From: Corynebacterium tuscaniense
Lineage (GTDB): Bacteria; Actinomycetota; Actinomycetes; Mycobacteriales; Mycobacteriaceae
Reading direction: 5' to 3'
DNA length: 37,752 nucleotides
NCBI RefSeq assembly: GCF_008693065.1
Contig: NZ_VXKH01000013.1
Span: forward strand, 1-37,752
Of this stretch, positions 26,524-35,752 are shown piece after piece. The position numbers and the translations under genes are program-made. Below the pieces are notes generated by a model. That model was given only the letters and a program-made list of their open reading frames with translations, was not told the origin of the DNA and searched no databases. Numbering within the stretch: the first letter of the stretch is position 1; each line of letters starts with the position of its first letter.

Positions 26524-27882
26524 CTAGCTCTCGTCTGTTGCCTCAGCGTTCTCGTCCTCGTCGAGCTCACCGAAGTATTCGTTCGGGTCAACCTTCTTGC
26601 CCTCGTCATCCTTAACGGAAGTGCGGGAAATAGCAGCGGCCAAAGCTTTGCCACGACGGACATCGGCGAACAGGTTTGCAACCTGGCCGGACTGCTGCAG
26701 CTGCATGATGAACTGATTCGGGTCCATGCCGTAGGACTGTGCGGTGAACAGGATGTGGTCCGTCAGCTCCTGCTGGGACACCTCCGGCTGCTCCTGGTCA
26801 GCAACGGCATCGAGGAAAAGCTGGGTGCGTACGGAGTTCTCAGCGTTCTCGCGGGACTCCTTCTCAAATTCTTCACGAGTGGTGCCCTGCGCTTCAAGCA
26901 GCTGAGCGAAAGCATTCTCGTCGTGTGCCAGCTGGCCCAGGATCTGGTGGAGCTGGTTGTGCACCTGCTCATCCACAACAGAGGTGGGCAGCTCGAACTC
27001 AGTCTCCTCCAGCGCAGCCTTGAGCACCTCATCGCGGATGGCTGCTGCCTGCTCAGCCTTCTTGGACTCCTCTAGCTGAGTCTTAGTGGACTCGCGTAGC
27101 TCCTCAACCGTGTCAAACTCAGACGCCATCTGGACGAATTCCTCATCCAGCTCCGGCAGCTTGCGCTCCTTGGTCTGCTGAACGGTGACCTTGATGGTGG
27201 CCTCTTCGCCCTTATGGTCGCCATACTGGATCTCGGAGGTGAACTCAGCATCCTCACCGGTCTTGAGACCCTTGACAGCCTTGTCCAACCCCTCGATCAA
27301 GTCATCGCGGCCAATCTCGTAAGAAATACCCTCGGTCGATGCCTCCTCAACCTTCTCACCATCGATCGTGGCTTCAAGGTCAAGAACAGCGAAATCGCCC
27401 TTCTTCAACTTACGTCGAGTGTCCTTCAGCTCACCGAAACGCGCACGCAGGTTGTCGAGCTCAGCATCCACTGCCTCATCGTCAACCTTCAATGCCGGCA
27501 CAGTGACCTTAATCTTGGAGAAGTCCGGCACCTCAATCTCCGGACGGATGTCCACCTCAGCGGTGAACTCCACAACGTCATTGTCCTCAATCTTGGTAAC
27601 GTCAATCTCTGGCTGACCAATAACCTTCAGGTCATGCTCAGTCACAGCAGCCTCATAACGCGTTGGCAGCATGTCATTGACAACTTGCTCAAGAATCGGG
27701 CCACGGCCAAACCGTGCGTCAATAAGCTGGCGAGGAGCCTTGCCACGACGGAAACCCGGAATATTTACCTGCTGAGCAATTGCCGCGTACGCCTGGTCAA
27801 TTTCCGGGCCGAGCTCCTCAAACGGTACGGTCACGTTCAACTTCACGCGAGTGTCGCTGAGCTTGTCCACAGAAGTCTTCAC
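26524..27882 (-). CDS. tig: Trigger factor (ribosome-associated chaperone / prolyl isomerase)
   Basis: 452 codons from GTG at 27882 ([20 protein letters not shown]), which follows AGGAGAGAATTTCC; the frame is open further up but runs through a tRNA gene. Ribosome-binding motif [12 protein letters not shown] at about residue 45, FKBP-type PPIase domain in the middle ([20 protein letters not shown]) and the helical C-terminal domain. It binds nascent chains at the L23 exit site. The acidic end ([14 protein letters not shown]) is common in this family. Confidence 0.97.
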   Translation of the reverse strand: MKTSVDKLSDTRVKLNVTVPFEELGPEIDQAYAAIAQQVNIPGFRRGKAPRQLIDARFGRGPILEQVVNDMLPTRYEAAVTEHDLKVIGQPEIDVTKIEDNDVVEFTAEVDIRPEIEVPDFSKIKVTVPALKVDDEAVDAELDNLRARFGELKDTRRKLKKGDFAVLDLEATIDGEKVEEASTEGISYEIGRDDLIEGLDKAVKGLKTGEDAEFTSEIQYGDHKGEEATIKVTVQQTKERKLPELDEEFVQMASEFDTVEELRESTKTQLEESKKAEQAAAIRDEVLKAALEETEFELPTSVVDEQVHNQLHQILGQLAHDENAFAQLLEAQGTTREEFEKESRENAENSVRTQLFLDAVADQEQPEVSQQELTDHILFTAQSYGMDPNQFIMQLQQSGQVANLFADVRRGKALAAAISRTSVKDDEGKKVDPNEYFGELDEDENAEATDES

Positions 27883-27923
27883 GGAAATTCTCTCCTGGCT
27901 AGATTGCGTAATCGTTCTAAGAA

Positions 27924-27951
27924 TTAAAAGGGACGCCATCCGCGTCCCTTT
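27924..27951 (-). terminator. Terminator between tRNA-Pro and tig
   Basis: The stem AAAGGGACG / CGTCCCTTT (9 bp, 7-nt loop) is followed by TTAATTC on the minus strand, directly after the tRNA. Confidence 0.75.
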
Positions 27952-27952
27952 G

Positions 27953-28026
27953 TCGGGGCGACAGGATTTGAACCTGCGACCCCCTGCTCCCAAAGCAGGT
28001 GCGCTACCAAACTGCGCCACGCCCCG
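27953..28026 (-). tRNA. tRNA-Pro(TGG)
   Basis: 74 nt. Acceptor stem CGGGGCG pairs with CGCCCCG, discriminator A, anticodon loop CTTTGGGAG with anticodon TGG, T-loop GGTTCAAATCC. CCA is not encoded. Confidence 0.97.
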
Positions 28027-28159
28027 TAAGGTGACCTCAAGCCTACCGATGAAGCACCGGCTTGCTCACGGAAGACGATTCTAGCGTGACCTGAAAACAC
28101 GCCACATCATTGGGGGCCAGTAGTGGTGCAATACACACCCATCACCGCAGCTAGTGCAA

Positions 28160-28197
28160 TAAAAAGCCGGCCCCGCATTTTCGTGGGAGCCGGCCGA
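28160..28197 (-). terminator. Terminator after tRNA-Gly
   Basis: GCCGGC arms (28166-28171 and 28189-28194) with further pairing CCCGC/GTGGG inside; on the minus strand TTTTTATT follows. It lies a few bases past the tRNA-Gly 3' end. Confidence 0.8.
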
Positions 28198-28199
28198 TT

Positions 28200-28274
28200 T
28201 GGAGGGAATGACGGGAATCGAACCCGCGTCTTCAGCTTGGAAGGCTGAGGTATTAGCCACTATACGACATTCCC
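28200..28274 (-). tRNA. tRNA-Gly(TCC)
   Basis: 72 nt plus encoded CCA. Acceptor stem GGGAATG / CATTCCC, discriminator T, anticodon TCC in the loop CTTCCAA, T-loop GGTTCGATTCC. Confidence 0.97.
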
Positions 28275-28391
28275 AGCTGCGCAAAGCGCGCTCAACAGCA
28301 TATCCCACTGCACGGTCCGCTCCAAAAAGGAACTCTTCTTGTCCACGATTCGTTGGGGAAGTAGTTGAACATCCAAAAGAAAAGAGAGCAC

Positions 28392-29135
28392 GTGGAACTC
28401 GTTATCTTGCTAGCTGTTGGTGCCCTTTTACTCGGCGCCATCAAGGCCATCGGAAATACCCAAAAGAAAGGTCAGCACGCAAATCTGGACGATGAGCTTG
28501 CCGACGCCCGACGGTGGATCGATCGCCTCGGCCACCAAGTCCTCACCATCTCTGGCACGGACACCGCGTCAACGCAAGCGATGGCGGATGCGTCGGAACG
28601 CTATAACGCCGCACATTCCGCCCTCACCCAGGCGACGACCGTGCGCCAAGCTCAGCTCGCCCGCGAATCTGCTCTTGAAGGCCTCTACTACGTCAACGCC
28701 GCGCGCGAAATCCTCGGCCTAGCCCCCGGCCCGCAACTGCCCGAGCTAGAAGCTCAACGTCAGGCTGGCCGGGTCACTGAACCGCGTACCGCAGAATTCG
28801 ATGGCCAAACCATCCAGGCCTCGCCCTACGCCAGCTCTCAGACCCCGCACTACTACCCCGGCGGTGCCGTTGCTGGCCGCCCAGTCCCTGCCGGCTGGTA
28901 CTCCACCGCCTGGTGGGCGCCGGCAGCTATGACCGGCGTGTGGGCTGCAAGTTCCATGATGTTCTACTCCGCAATGTTCGCCGGAATGGCCGGCACCCCC
29001 AGTGCTGATCAGTTTGCTGCCGGGGACGTCAGCAATGCCGATGAACTCGGTGGCGCTGACAGTGGTGGCGAAGACCTCGGCGGATTCGGAGACTTCGGTG
29101 ATTTCGGCGGTGGTGACGGCTTCGACTTTTTCTAG
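28392..29135 (+). CDS. Uncharacterised membrane-anchored protein
   Basis: 247 codons from GTG at 28392, preceded by AAAGAGAG; TTG at 28365 in the same frame is the alternative. An N-terminal membrane helix (ELVILLAVGALLLGAIKAIG) is followed by a charged helical stretch of about 90 residues, a Pro/Tyr-rich linker, a second hydrophobic segment (STAWWAPAAMTGVWAASSMM), and a Gly/Asp-rich C-terminus ending in repeats of GDFG. I recognise no family. The plus-strand gene stands alone between tRNA-Gly and the nitronate monooxygenase. Confidence 0.75.
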   Translation: MELVILLAVGALLLGAIKAIGNTQKKGQHANLDDELADARRWIDRLGHQVLTISGTDTASTQAMADASERYNAAHSALTQATTVRQAQLARESALEGLYYVNAAREILGLAPGPQLPELEAQRQAGRVTEPRTAEFDGQTIQASPYASSQTPHYYPGGAVAGRPVPAGWYSTAWWAPAAMTGVWAASSMMFYSAMFAGMAGTPSADQFAAGDVSNADELGGADSGGEDLGGFGDFGDFGGGDGFDFF

Positions 29136-29167
29136 TAACGCGCACTACAATGATTCCCCCGGTGTAA

Positions 29168-30193
<1,026 letters not shown>

Positions 30194-30203
30194 GGCACCT
30201 GCC

Positions 30204-30983
30204 ATGTCACGCCAGCTCAAAGGCAATATCACCAGCGAAACGCGGGGCACCACGGAAATCGTCCGGATTTCCAACCCCGCTAAGCGCAACGCCCTGGAGC
30301 CGGATTCCTACTGGGCGATCGGCGACGCAGTCAATGCCGCCAACGCGAACCCTGAGATCCGCTGCGTGATCATCACCGGCGATGAATCCGCGTTCTGCTC
30401 TGGCATGGACCTGCAGGCGTTCCTGAGCGAGAACTCCGCCGAAGCCGCCTCGCACTCCCTCGGTGGCATCGAACACGTCATCTACGCCATCACCCGCGCG
30501 GATGTGCCCGTGATCGCTGCGGCTGAAGGTGCCATCGCTGGTATCGGTGCCTCGCTGGCGTGTGCCTGCGACCTCATCGTTGCTGGCCAGTCTGCGTTCA
30601 TCACTCTCCCATTCGGGCGTATCGGCCTCATGCCGGATGGTGGCGCGGTGGCGACCCTAGCTGCATCCGTGGGGCGTCACCGCGCCATGCGGCTCGTGCT
30701 ACGCCAAGAGCGCATCCCTGCGGCCGACGCCATGCAGATGGGGCTCGTGGCCGAGATCACGGAAGGGCCCGCCCTTGACCTCGCACTCGAGTGGGCCGAG
30801 GAATTCCGGTTCTCCCCGCGCGGCGCCGTCGCCCAGACTAAGCGCGCGGTCAACCGGGTCTCCTTGCCTCAACTGCCACTTAGTCTGGCGGAGGAAGCCC
30901 GCGAGCAGACATTGCTCACCCAAAGCGCGGAGCACAAAGAAGGTGTAGCCGCATTCCTGGAACGGCGCGCGCCAAAGTTCTAG
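30204..30983 (+). CDS. Enoyl-CoA hydratase/isomerase-family protein lacking both hydratase glutamates
   Basis: 259 codons from ATG at 30204 (MSRQLKGNITSETRGTTEIV); the frame is open earlier but overlaps the preceding gene. Crotonase fold: SAFCSGMDLQAF is the CoA/oxyanion motif, then AAEGAIAGIGASLACACDLI. The two catalytic Glu of true hydratases are replaced: the first aligns with Ser (GIGASL versus GGGCEL), the second with Phe (LPFGRIG versus QPEILLG). MPDGG is kept and could supply an Asp, as in PaaG-type isomerases. So isomerase or another crotonase reaction is more likely than hydration. Paired with the monooxygenase. Confidence 0.87.
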   Translation: MSRQLKGNITSETRGTTEIVRISNPAKRNALEPDSYWAIGDAVNAANANPEIRCVIITGDESAFCSGMDLQAFLSENSAEAASHSLGGIEHVIYAITRADVPVIAAAEGAIAGIGASLACACDLIVAGQSAFITLPFGRIGLMPDGGAVATLAASVGRHRAMRLVLRQERIPAADAMQMGLVAEITEGPALDLALEWAEEFRFSPRGAVAQTKRAVNRVSLPQLPLSLAEEAREQTLLTQSAEHKEGVAAFLERRAPKF

Positions 30984-30997
30984 CCTGCTCACTCTTC

Positions 30998-31038
30998 AAG
31001 GACCGCACGGAGCACCCACGGTGCCCTGCGGTCCTTTT
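30998..31038 (+). terminator. Terminator after the monooxygenase-crotonase operon
   Basis: The stem AAGGACCGCA / TGCGGTCCTT (10 bp) with inner pairing is followed by TTAG on the plus strand, 15 nt past the stop. Confidence 0.85.
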
Positions 31039-31128
31039 AGTGTCGCGGCGTGACGGTCGCATTTTAGTGGCTTTGAGCTGGTACTGAGGTCGCACCAAAA
31101 CTCAGGGTCTTTACATCCCGTTACTACG

Positions 31129-31172
31129 TTAGGTAAGGTTTGCCTTGGCTAGTCGTGGGTAGCCTTAGCTTA
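31129..31172. promoter_or_regulatory. Two DtxR-like iron boxes upstream of efeU
   Basis: TTAGGTAAGGTTTGCCTTG (31129-31147) and CGTGGGTAGCCTTAGCTTA (31154-31172) each match the 19-bp DtxR consensus TWAGGTTAGSCTAACCTWA at about 13 positions by my hand count. They lie 50-95 nt upstream of the efeU start. Iron-loaded DtxR would repress the operon. Confidence 0.6.
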
Positions 31173-31223
31173 TTCAGCGGACGCTCTGTGGCCGGCCATT
31201 TTTGACACGAGAAAGTTCCGCAC

Positions 31224-32189
31224 ATGTTTATCGCCGCGTTCCTGGTTGGCCTCCGAGAGGGCTTGGAAGCATCACTCATCGTCGGCATGTTGTTCGCCGC
31301 AATCCAGCGCCGAGACAGCAAGAACAGTGGCATCCAGGCAAACACCGCGGCCCGCACCGTCTGGGTTGGCGTGCTTTCAGCAGCCGCGATCTGTACTGCT
31401 CTCGGCGCCCTTTTCACCTTCGAGCGTTATGGCCTTTCCTTCCGCGCGCAGGAGGCAATCGGCGGCATCATGTCGCTGATCGCCGTTGCCATGATCACCG
31501 GCATGGCCCTCTCCTTAAGCAACGAAAACGGCAAGTTGCGCACCATGCTCGACGACAAAACCGGCATCGCGCTGACCAAGGGTAAGCAGGCGATGTTCTG
31601 GCTCGCGTTCGTGGCGGTTGCTCGTGAAGGAATCGAACTGACGCTTCTGCTGTGGGGTTGGACCACCACGCCGAGTGCGATCACCGGAGCATTCGCGGGC
31701 ATCGCCATCGCAATCCTGATGGGATGGCTAATCTACCGCGGTGCACTCCGCCTCAATCTGGGCACCTTCTTCACCTGGTCAAGTGCACTTCTCATCATCG
31801 TCGCGGCGGGCATCCTCGCCTACGCCATCCACGATCTCCAGGAGGCGCAGTTCCTCCCCGGCCCATTCTCCGGCGCACCGATTGCTCCAACACACCCACG
31901 AACCGGCGAGGTACTCACCGGGTTTGCCACGTATCCGTTCTGGATGGCGTCTTTCCCATTCGGGTGGGCGTTCAACCTGGACGGGGTCATCGATCCAACC
32001 GGTCTCACTGCCACCCTGCTCCAAGCGTTCACCGGCTTCATGCCCCAAATGTCCTGGCTACAAGTCATTGGTTGGTGCGCTTACCTCGCCATCATTGTTC
32101 CGGTCTTTGTGAGGCATGTGCGTACGGCGGGACGCGGTGACGTCGATAAGCAAAAAACTGACACTATTCCACGAGAGGTCTCATTATGA
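31224..32189 (+). CDS. efeU: Iron permease EfeU (FTR1 family)
   Basis: 321 codons. Seven-helix permease with the two FTR1 iron-coordinating REXXE motifs: REGLE at residues 11-15 in the first helix and REGIE at 134-138 in the fourth. It would move iron across the membrane after oxidation or handling by EfeO and EfeB. The stop overlaps the efeO start as ATGA, so translation is coupled. The C-terminal tail (RTAGRGDVDKQKTDT) is cytoplasmic and contains one copy of the repeated CGTCGATAAGCAAA word. Confidence 0.95.
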   Translation: MFIAAFLVGLREGLEASLIVGMLFAAIQRRDSKNSGIQANTAARTVWVGVLSAAAICTALGALFTFERYGLSFRAQEAIGGIMSLIAVAMITGMALSLSNENGKLRTMLDDKTGIALTKGKQAMFWLAFVAVAREGIELTLLLWGWTTTPSAITGAFAGIAIAILMGWLIYRGALRLNLGTFFTWSSALLIIVAAGILAYAIHDLQEAQFLPGPFSGAPIAPTHPRTGEVLTGFATYPFWMASFPFGWAFNLDGVIDPTGLTATLLQAFTGFMPQMSWLQVIGWCAYLAIIVPVFVRHVRTAGRGDVDKQKTDTIPREVSL

Positions 32190-33448
32190 AGCGCTCCCCT
32201 GTTATCCTTGCCTCGCTGGCTCTCACTCTCCCGCTCGCGGGATGCGTGGAAAACAGCAGCGGCGACGGCATCGACGTCCAGGCGAAAGAAGACACCTGCA
32301 CGGTTGCCACAAACTCGGTTGAGTCTGGCACCAGTACGTTTTCCATCACCAATGAAGGCGAGCGCGTCACCGAGTTCTACGTCCTCGCCGACGATGGCCT
32401 GCGCGTCATCGCCGAGCGCGAAAACATCACGCCTGGTAGCACCGCTGACCTGACCGTGCAGCTGGAACCCGGCACCTACTACACCGCGTGCAAGCCCGGC
32501 CTGCGCGGCCCGAACGTAGGCCAGGCTGAATTCACGGTGACTGGCGAGCCGATCCAGTACAGCGAGTCCGATGAACAGCGCTTTAATGAGGCGCGCGATA
32601 ACTACGTGGCCTTTGTCAAAAACGAGGTTGCGGAGCTGCTGCCCAAGACCGAGGAATTCGCCGAAGCCTACGCTGCAGGCGACGATGAAAAGGCCAAGGA
32701 CCTCTACGCCACCACCCGCGTGCACTACGAGCGCATCGAGCCGATCGCTGAGGCCCTTGGTGTGCTCGACGCGCGCATTGACTACCGCGAGGTCGACTAC
32801 ATCGCTGAGGCTGACCAGCTGAAGGAAGACGACCCGACCTTCACCGAATGGCTCGGCTTCCACCGCATGGAGAAGGACCTGTGGCCGCCAGCTGCAGACA
32901 CCAAGAATGCTGACGGCGCGCCCGCCCGCGAAGGCTGGGAGCCGTCGACGCCGGAAAAGCGCCGCGAGATCGCCGATGCCCTGATCGCCGACGTCGAGGA
33001 ACTGCACTCCACCGTCACCTCCCCGGACTTCGCGGAGGAGAATGACATCACTGTCGACACCGTGTCCAACGGTGCCATGGGCCTGCTCGAAGAAGTCGCC
33101 ACCACCAAGGTCACCGGCGAGGAAAACTGGTGGTCACACAAGGACCTCTACGATTTCCAGGCCAACATCCAAGGCTCCCGCATCGCGTTTGACATGGTCA
33201 AAGGCATCGCCGCCGAGCGCGGGGAGCAGGGTAAGAAGCTTGTCGACGAAATCTCCTCCCGCTTCGACGACATCCAAACCCTCCTCGACCAGTACGGCAG
33301 CCTTGAAACCGGGTACGTCGACTACGACGAGGTTGACGCTGGCCAGCAGGCCAAGCTGACCCGTGCACTGGATGCCCTGCGTGAGCCGCTGTCCAACCTG
33401 ACCGGCACCGTGCTGGGCCTCAACGTGGACACGGAGGCGGAGTCCTAA
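32186..33448 (+). CDS. efeO: Iron uptake lipoprotein EfeO (cupredoxin-M75)
   Basis: 420 codons. Signal peptide with lipobox (ILASLALTLPLAGCVEN), so a membrane-anchored extracytoplasmic protein. An N-terminal cupredoxin-like domain (about 35-120, ending YYTACKPGLRG) is followed by the M75 imelysin-like domain with the metal-binding HxxE motif in GFHRMEKDLWP near residue 226. It begins inside the efeU stop codon and ends directly before efeB (stop TAA 33446-33448, next ATG 33449). Confidence 0.95.
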   Translation: MKRSPVILASLALTLPLAGCVENSSGDGIDVQAKEDTCTVATNSVESGTSTFSITNEGERVTEFYVLADDGLRVIAERENITPGSTADLTVQLEPGTYYTACKPGLRGPNVGQAEFTVTGEPIQYSESDEQRFNEARDNYVAFVKNEVAELLPKTEEFAEAYAAGDDEKAKDLYATTRVHYERIEPIAEALGVLDARIDYREVDYIAEADQLKEDDPTFTEWLGFHRMEKDLWPPAADTKNADGAPAREGWEPSTPEKRREIADALIADVEELHSTVTSPDFAEENDITVDTVSNGAMGLLEEVATTKVTGEENWWSHKDLYDFQANIQGSRIAFDMVKGIAAERGEQGKKLVDEISSRFDDIQTLLDQYGSLETGYVDYDEVDAGQQAKLTRALDALREPLSNLTGTVLGLNVDTEAES

Positions 33449-34696
33449 ATGCGTGGCTTCAACCGGCGTACCTTCTTGGCGCTCGGCGGAGTCAGTGCCG
33501 CCGGCGCTGCCGCCGCTGCCTGCTCTCGGGACACCTCTAGTGCATCGGGTTCTGCCGACAGCACCTCCCCGGACGAGCTCATCATCGACTTCGCCGGTGA
33601 GCACCAGGCCGGAATCATCAGCCCGATGCAAACCAGCCTCCACTTCGCGGCTTTCGACATGGATGAGAAAGCCACCCGCGATGATCTGATCGATCTCTTG
33701 CAACGCTGGACCGATGCTTCCCGACGATTGACCCTCGGCGGCGAAGTCAGCGCCAAAGGTGCCTTCGGCGGTGGCGAAAACTTCCCGCCCGCTGACTCCG
33801 GTGAAGCCTTTGATCTAGGCCCGTCTGCCTTAACCATCACCTTTGGTTTCGGCCGCAGTCTCTTCCGCGACCAGTTTGGTTTAGCCGACAAGCTGCCCGA
33901 TGAGTTCACCGAAATGCCGCCGATGTCCAATGACTTCCTCAACCGCGAGCAGTCTGACGGCGACATCTGCATCCAGGCCTGCGCCAACGATCCGCAGGTA
34001 GCTACTCATGCCATCCGCAACCTGACCCGCTTGGCAGTGCCGGATGCGGTGCTGCGCTGGAGCCAAATCGGATTCGGCAAAGCCGCCGTGACCACGCGCG
34101 AGGAACCCACCCCGCGTAACCTCTTCGGGCAGAAGGACGGCACCGCCAACATCCGCGCTGAGGACACCGAGGCTTTGGACGAGCACGTTTGGATCCCCGC
34201 CACATCCTCCCAGCCTTGGGCAGCAGGCGGGTCCTACCTAACGGCCCGGCGCATCGCCATGAACATCGAGGTCTGGGACACCCTCCAACTCCAGGAGCAG
34301 GAGCGTGTCACCGGCCGCGACAAGTTCGAAGGTGCCCCGCTGAGTGGCACCAAAGAATTCGACGAACCCGACTTCGCCGCAACGAATGAACGCGGACACC
34401 CCGTCATTGATCACGGCTCCCACGTGTTCAACGTGCACCCTGACCAGAACGGCGGCATCCGCATGCTGCGCCGCGCCTTCAACTTCGTCGACGGTTCCAA
34501 CGAGCAAGGTCGCCTCGACGCCGGCTTGTTCTTCATCGCGTTCACACGCACCGTCGACAGGTTTGCCACCGTGCACCAGTCCATGTCGCGTGACGAGATG
34601 TTCCTCGAGTACCTCAAAACCACAAAAACCGGCACCTACCTCGTTCCACCTGGCGTAGGCGAAACCGGCTTTGTCGGGGAGGGAATGTTCACTTAA
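33449..34696 (+). CDS. efeB: Deferrochelatase/DyP-type peroxidase EfeB
   Basis: 415 codons. The twin-arginine signal FNRRTFLALGGVSAAGAAAA shows export by Tat in folded, haem-loaded form; a Cys (AAAACSRD) follows, so it may also be lipid-anchored. DyP hallmarks: distal GXXDG in FGQKDGTANI (near residue 226), proximal His in HGSHVFNVHP (near 320) and GGIRMLRRAFNF. EfeB uses haem and peroxide and may oxidise ferrous iron or release iron from haem. Third gene of the efeUOB operon, with no gap to efeO. Confidence 0.95.
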   Translation: MRGFNRRTFLALGGVSAAGAAAAACSRDTSSASGSADSTSPDELIIDFAGEHQAGIISPMQTSLHFAAFDMDEKATRDDLIDLLQRWTDASRRLTLGGEVSAKGAFGGGENFPPADSGEAFDLGPSALTITFGFGRSLFRDQFGLADKLPDEFTEMPPMSNDFLNREQSDGDICIQACANDPQVATHAIRNLTRLAVPDAVLRWSQIGFGKAAVTTREEPTPRNLFGQKDGTANIRAEDTEALDEHVWIPATSSQPWAAGGSYLTARRIAMNIEVWDTLQLQEQERVTGRDKFEGAPLSGTKEFDEPDFAATNERGHPVIDHGSHVFNVHPDQNGGIRMLRRAFNFVDGSNEQGRLDAGLFFIAFTRTVDRFATVHQSMSRDEMFLEYLKTTKTGTYLVPPGVGETGFVGEGMFT

Positions 34697-34702
34697 ACGC
34701 GC

Positions 34703-34734
34703 ATGGGGCCGGCCTTTTGTAAAATCGGCCCCAT
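34703..34734. repeat. Hairpin after efeB covering the next start codon
   Basis: ATGGGGCCG / CGGCCCCAT (9 bp) encloses a second stem TTTT-GT-AAAA. It lies 6 nt after the efeB stop and its right arm includes the ATG at 34733. It may terminate efeUOB, and it also contains TAAAAT (34720-34725), a -10 box placed 7 nt before that ATG. Confidence 0.55.
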
Positions 34735-35752
34735 GAAAGCCCTCAAGGCAATCGGAAAAGTTCTGCTCTGGGTACTAGTGGCCATCCTCGTCCTGGTGCT
34801 CATCATCTTCGGGTTGCGTGCCTACAACGGGAACAAGTACCCAATCACGCATTCCATGCCCGAAGGAATGAGCTCCGACAAATCCTCCTACGAAACCTCG
34901 GAGCACATCACCGCCATCGAGGGCGACTACTTGAACGGCTTTCATTTCCGCCCGGCCGAGAAGAAGCACCGCGGCGTCGTGGTGGTCTACGGCGGGTCGG
35001 AGGGCTCCCCGGACTACTCCCGCGCCAAGCAGCTTTTCGACGCCGGCTACGAAGTCCTAAGCCTCTTCTTCTTCGGCCAGGACAATCAGAAACCCACCCT
35101 CGCCAACGTCCCACTGGAGCAGTTCGACGAGGTCACCGCCTACATCGCCGACCACGTGGAGGATCCTGCCCCCGTCACTGTCATCGGCACATCCAAAGGC
35201 GCGGAGTTCGCTGCTCTCCTCGCGGCACACGGCTACCCGGTGGACAATGTCGTCGCCTTCGCGCCAGCCGACCATTCCTACAGTGGCCTTGACTTCACCG
35301 GTGGTGAGGACTTCCCCTCGTTCACTGATAAGGGTGAGGTGGTGGAGTATGCGTCGTTTAGGAAGGCGTCGATAAGTTCTGGGGCAAAGATGTTCTGGGC
35401 CATGGCCACGAGCTACCCAGTCTCCTACCGCGCAACCTACGAAAGCGCCGCGGCCAACGCTGACGCTGGTGCGCGGATCGACCTCAGCGATTACCGCGGC
35501 AACGTCCTGCTCTTCGCTGGCGACGCCGACCAGATGTGGCAAGCCGACGTTGCCGCGCGTGCACTCGCCGAGCAAGGCTCGAACATTGAAGCGCACGTCT
35601 ACCCCGACGCTGGGCACGCATTTTTCCCTGATGCCGAAAAGCTACCGAATGGTTGGCAGTTCATGCTCGGCGGAACCGCGGAAGGAAACCGCGCCGCCCA
35701 CGAGGCTTCGGAGAAAACCCTGCACGAGCGCCTCGCGGAATGGCACGGGTAA
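34733..35752 (+). CDS. Alpha/beta hydrolase, acyl-CoA thioester hydrolase/BAAT-like
   Basis: 339 codons from ATG at 34733 (MKALKAIGKVLLWVLVAILV), so an N-terminal membrane anchor is followed by an extracytoplasmic or membrane-attached hydrolase. Nucleophile elbow GTSKGAEFAALLAAHGYPVD with Ser near residue 154, the oxyanion-side VVYGGSEGSP, Asp candidate in LLFAGDADQMW, and His in YPDAGHAFFPDAEKL. This pattern fits the C-terminal catalytic domain of BAAT/acyl-CoA thioesterases (DLH-like). Substrate unknown. No ribosome binding site; TAAAAT 7 nt upstream suggests a leaderless message. It ends directly against the convergent next gene. Confidence 0.82.
   Translation: MKALKAIGKVLLWVLVAILVLVLIIFGLRAYNGNKYPITHSMPEGMSSDKSSYETSEHITAIEGDYLNGFHFRPAEKKHRGVVVVYGGSEGSPDYSRAKQLFDAGYEVLSLFFFGQDNQKPTLANVPLEQFDEVTAYIADHVEDPAPVTVIGTSKGAEFAALLAAHGYPVDNVVAFAPADHSYSGLDFTGGEDFPSFTDKGEVVEYASFRKASISSGAKMFWAMATSYPVSYRATYESAAANADAGARIDLSDYRGNVLLFAGDADQMWQADVAARALAEQGSNIEAHVYPDAGHAFFPDAEKLPNGWQFMLGGTAEGNRAAHEASEKTLHERLAEWHG

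Noticed and set aside
27883..28020. N-terminal extension of trigger factor
   Set aside because: The extra 46 codons read through the terminator and the tRNA-Pro gene; GTG at 27882 has a good ribosome binding site.
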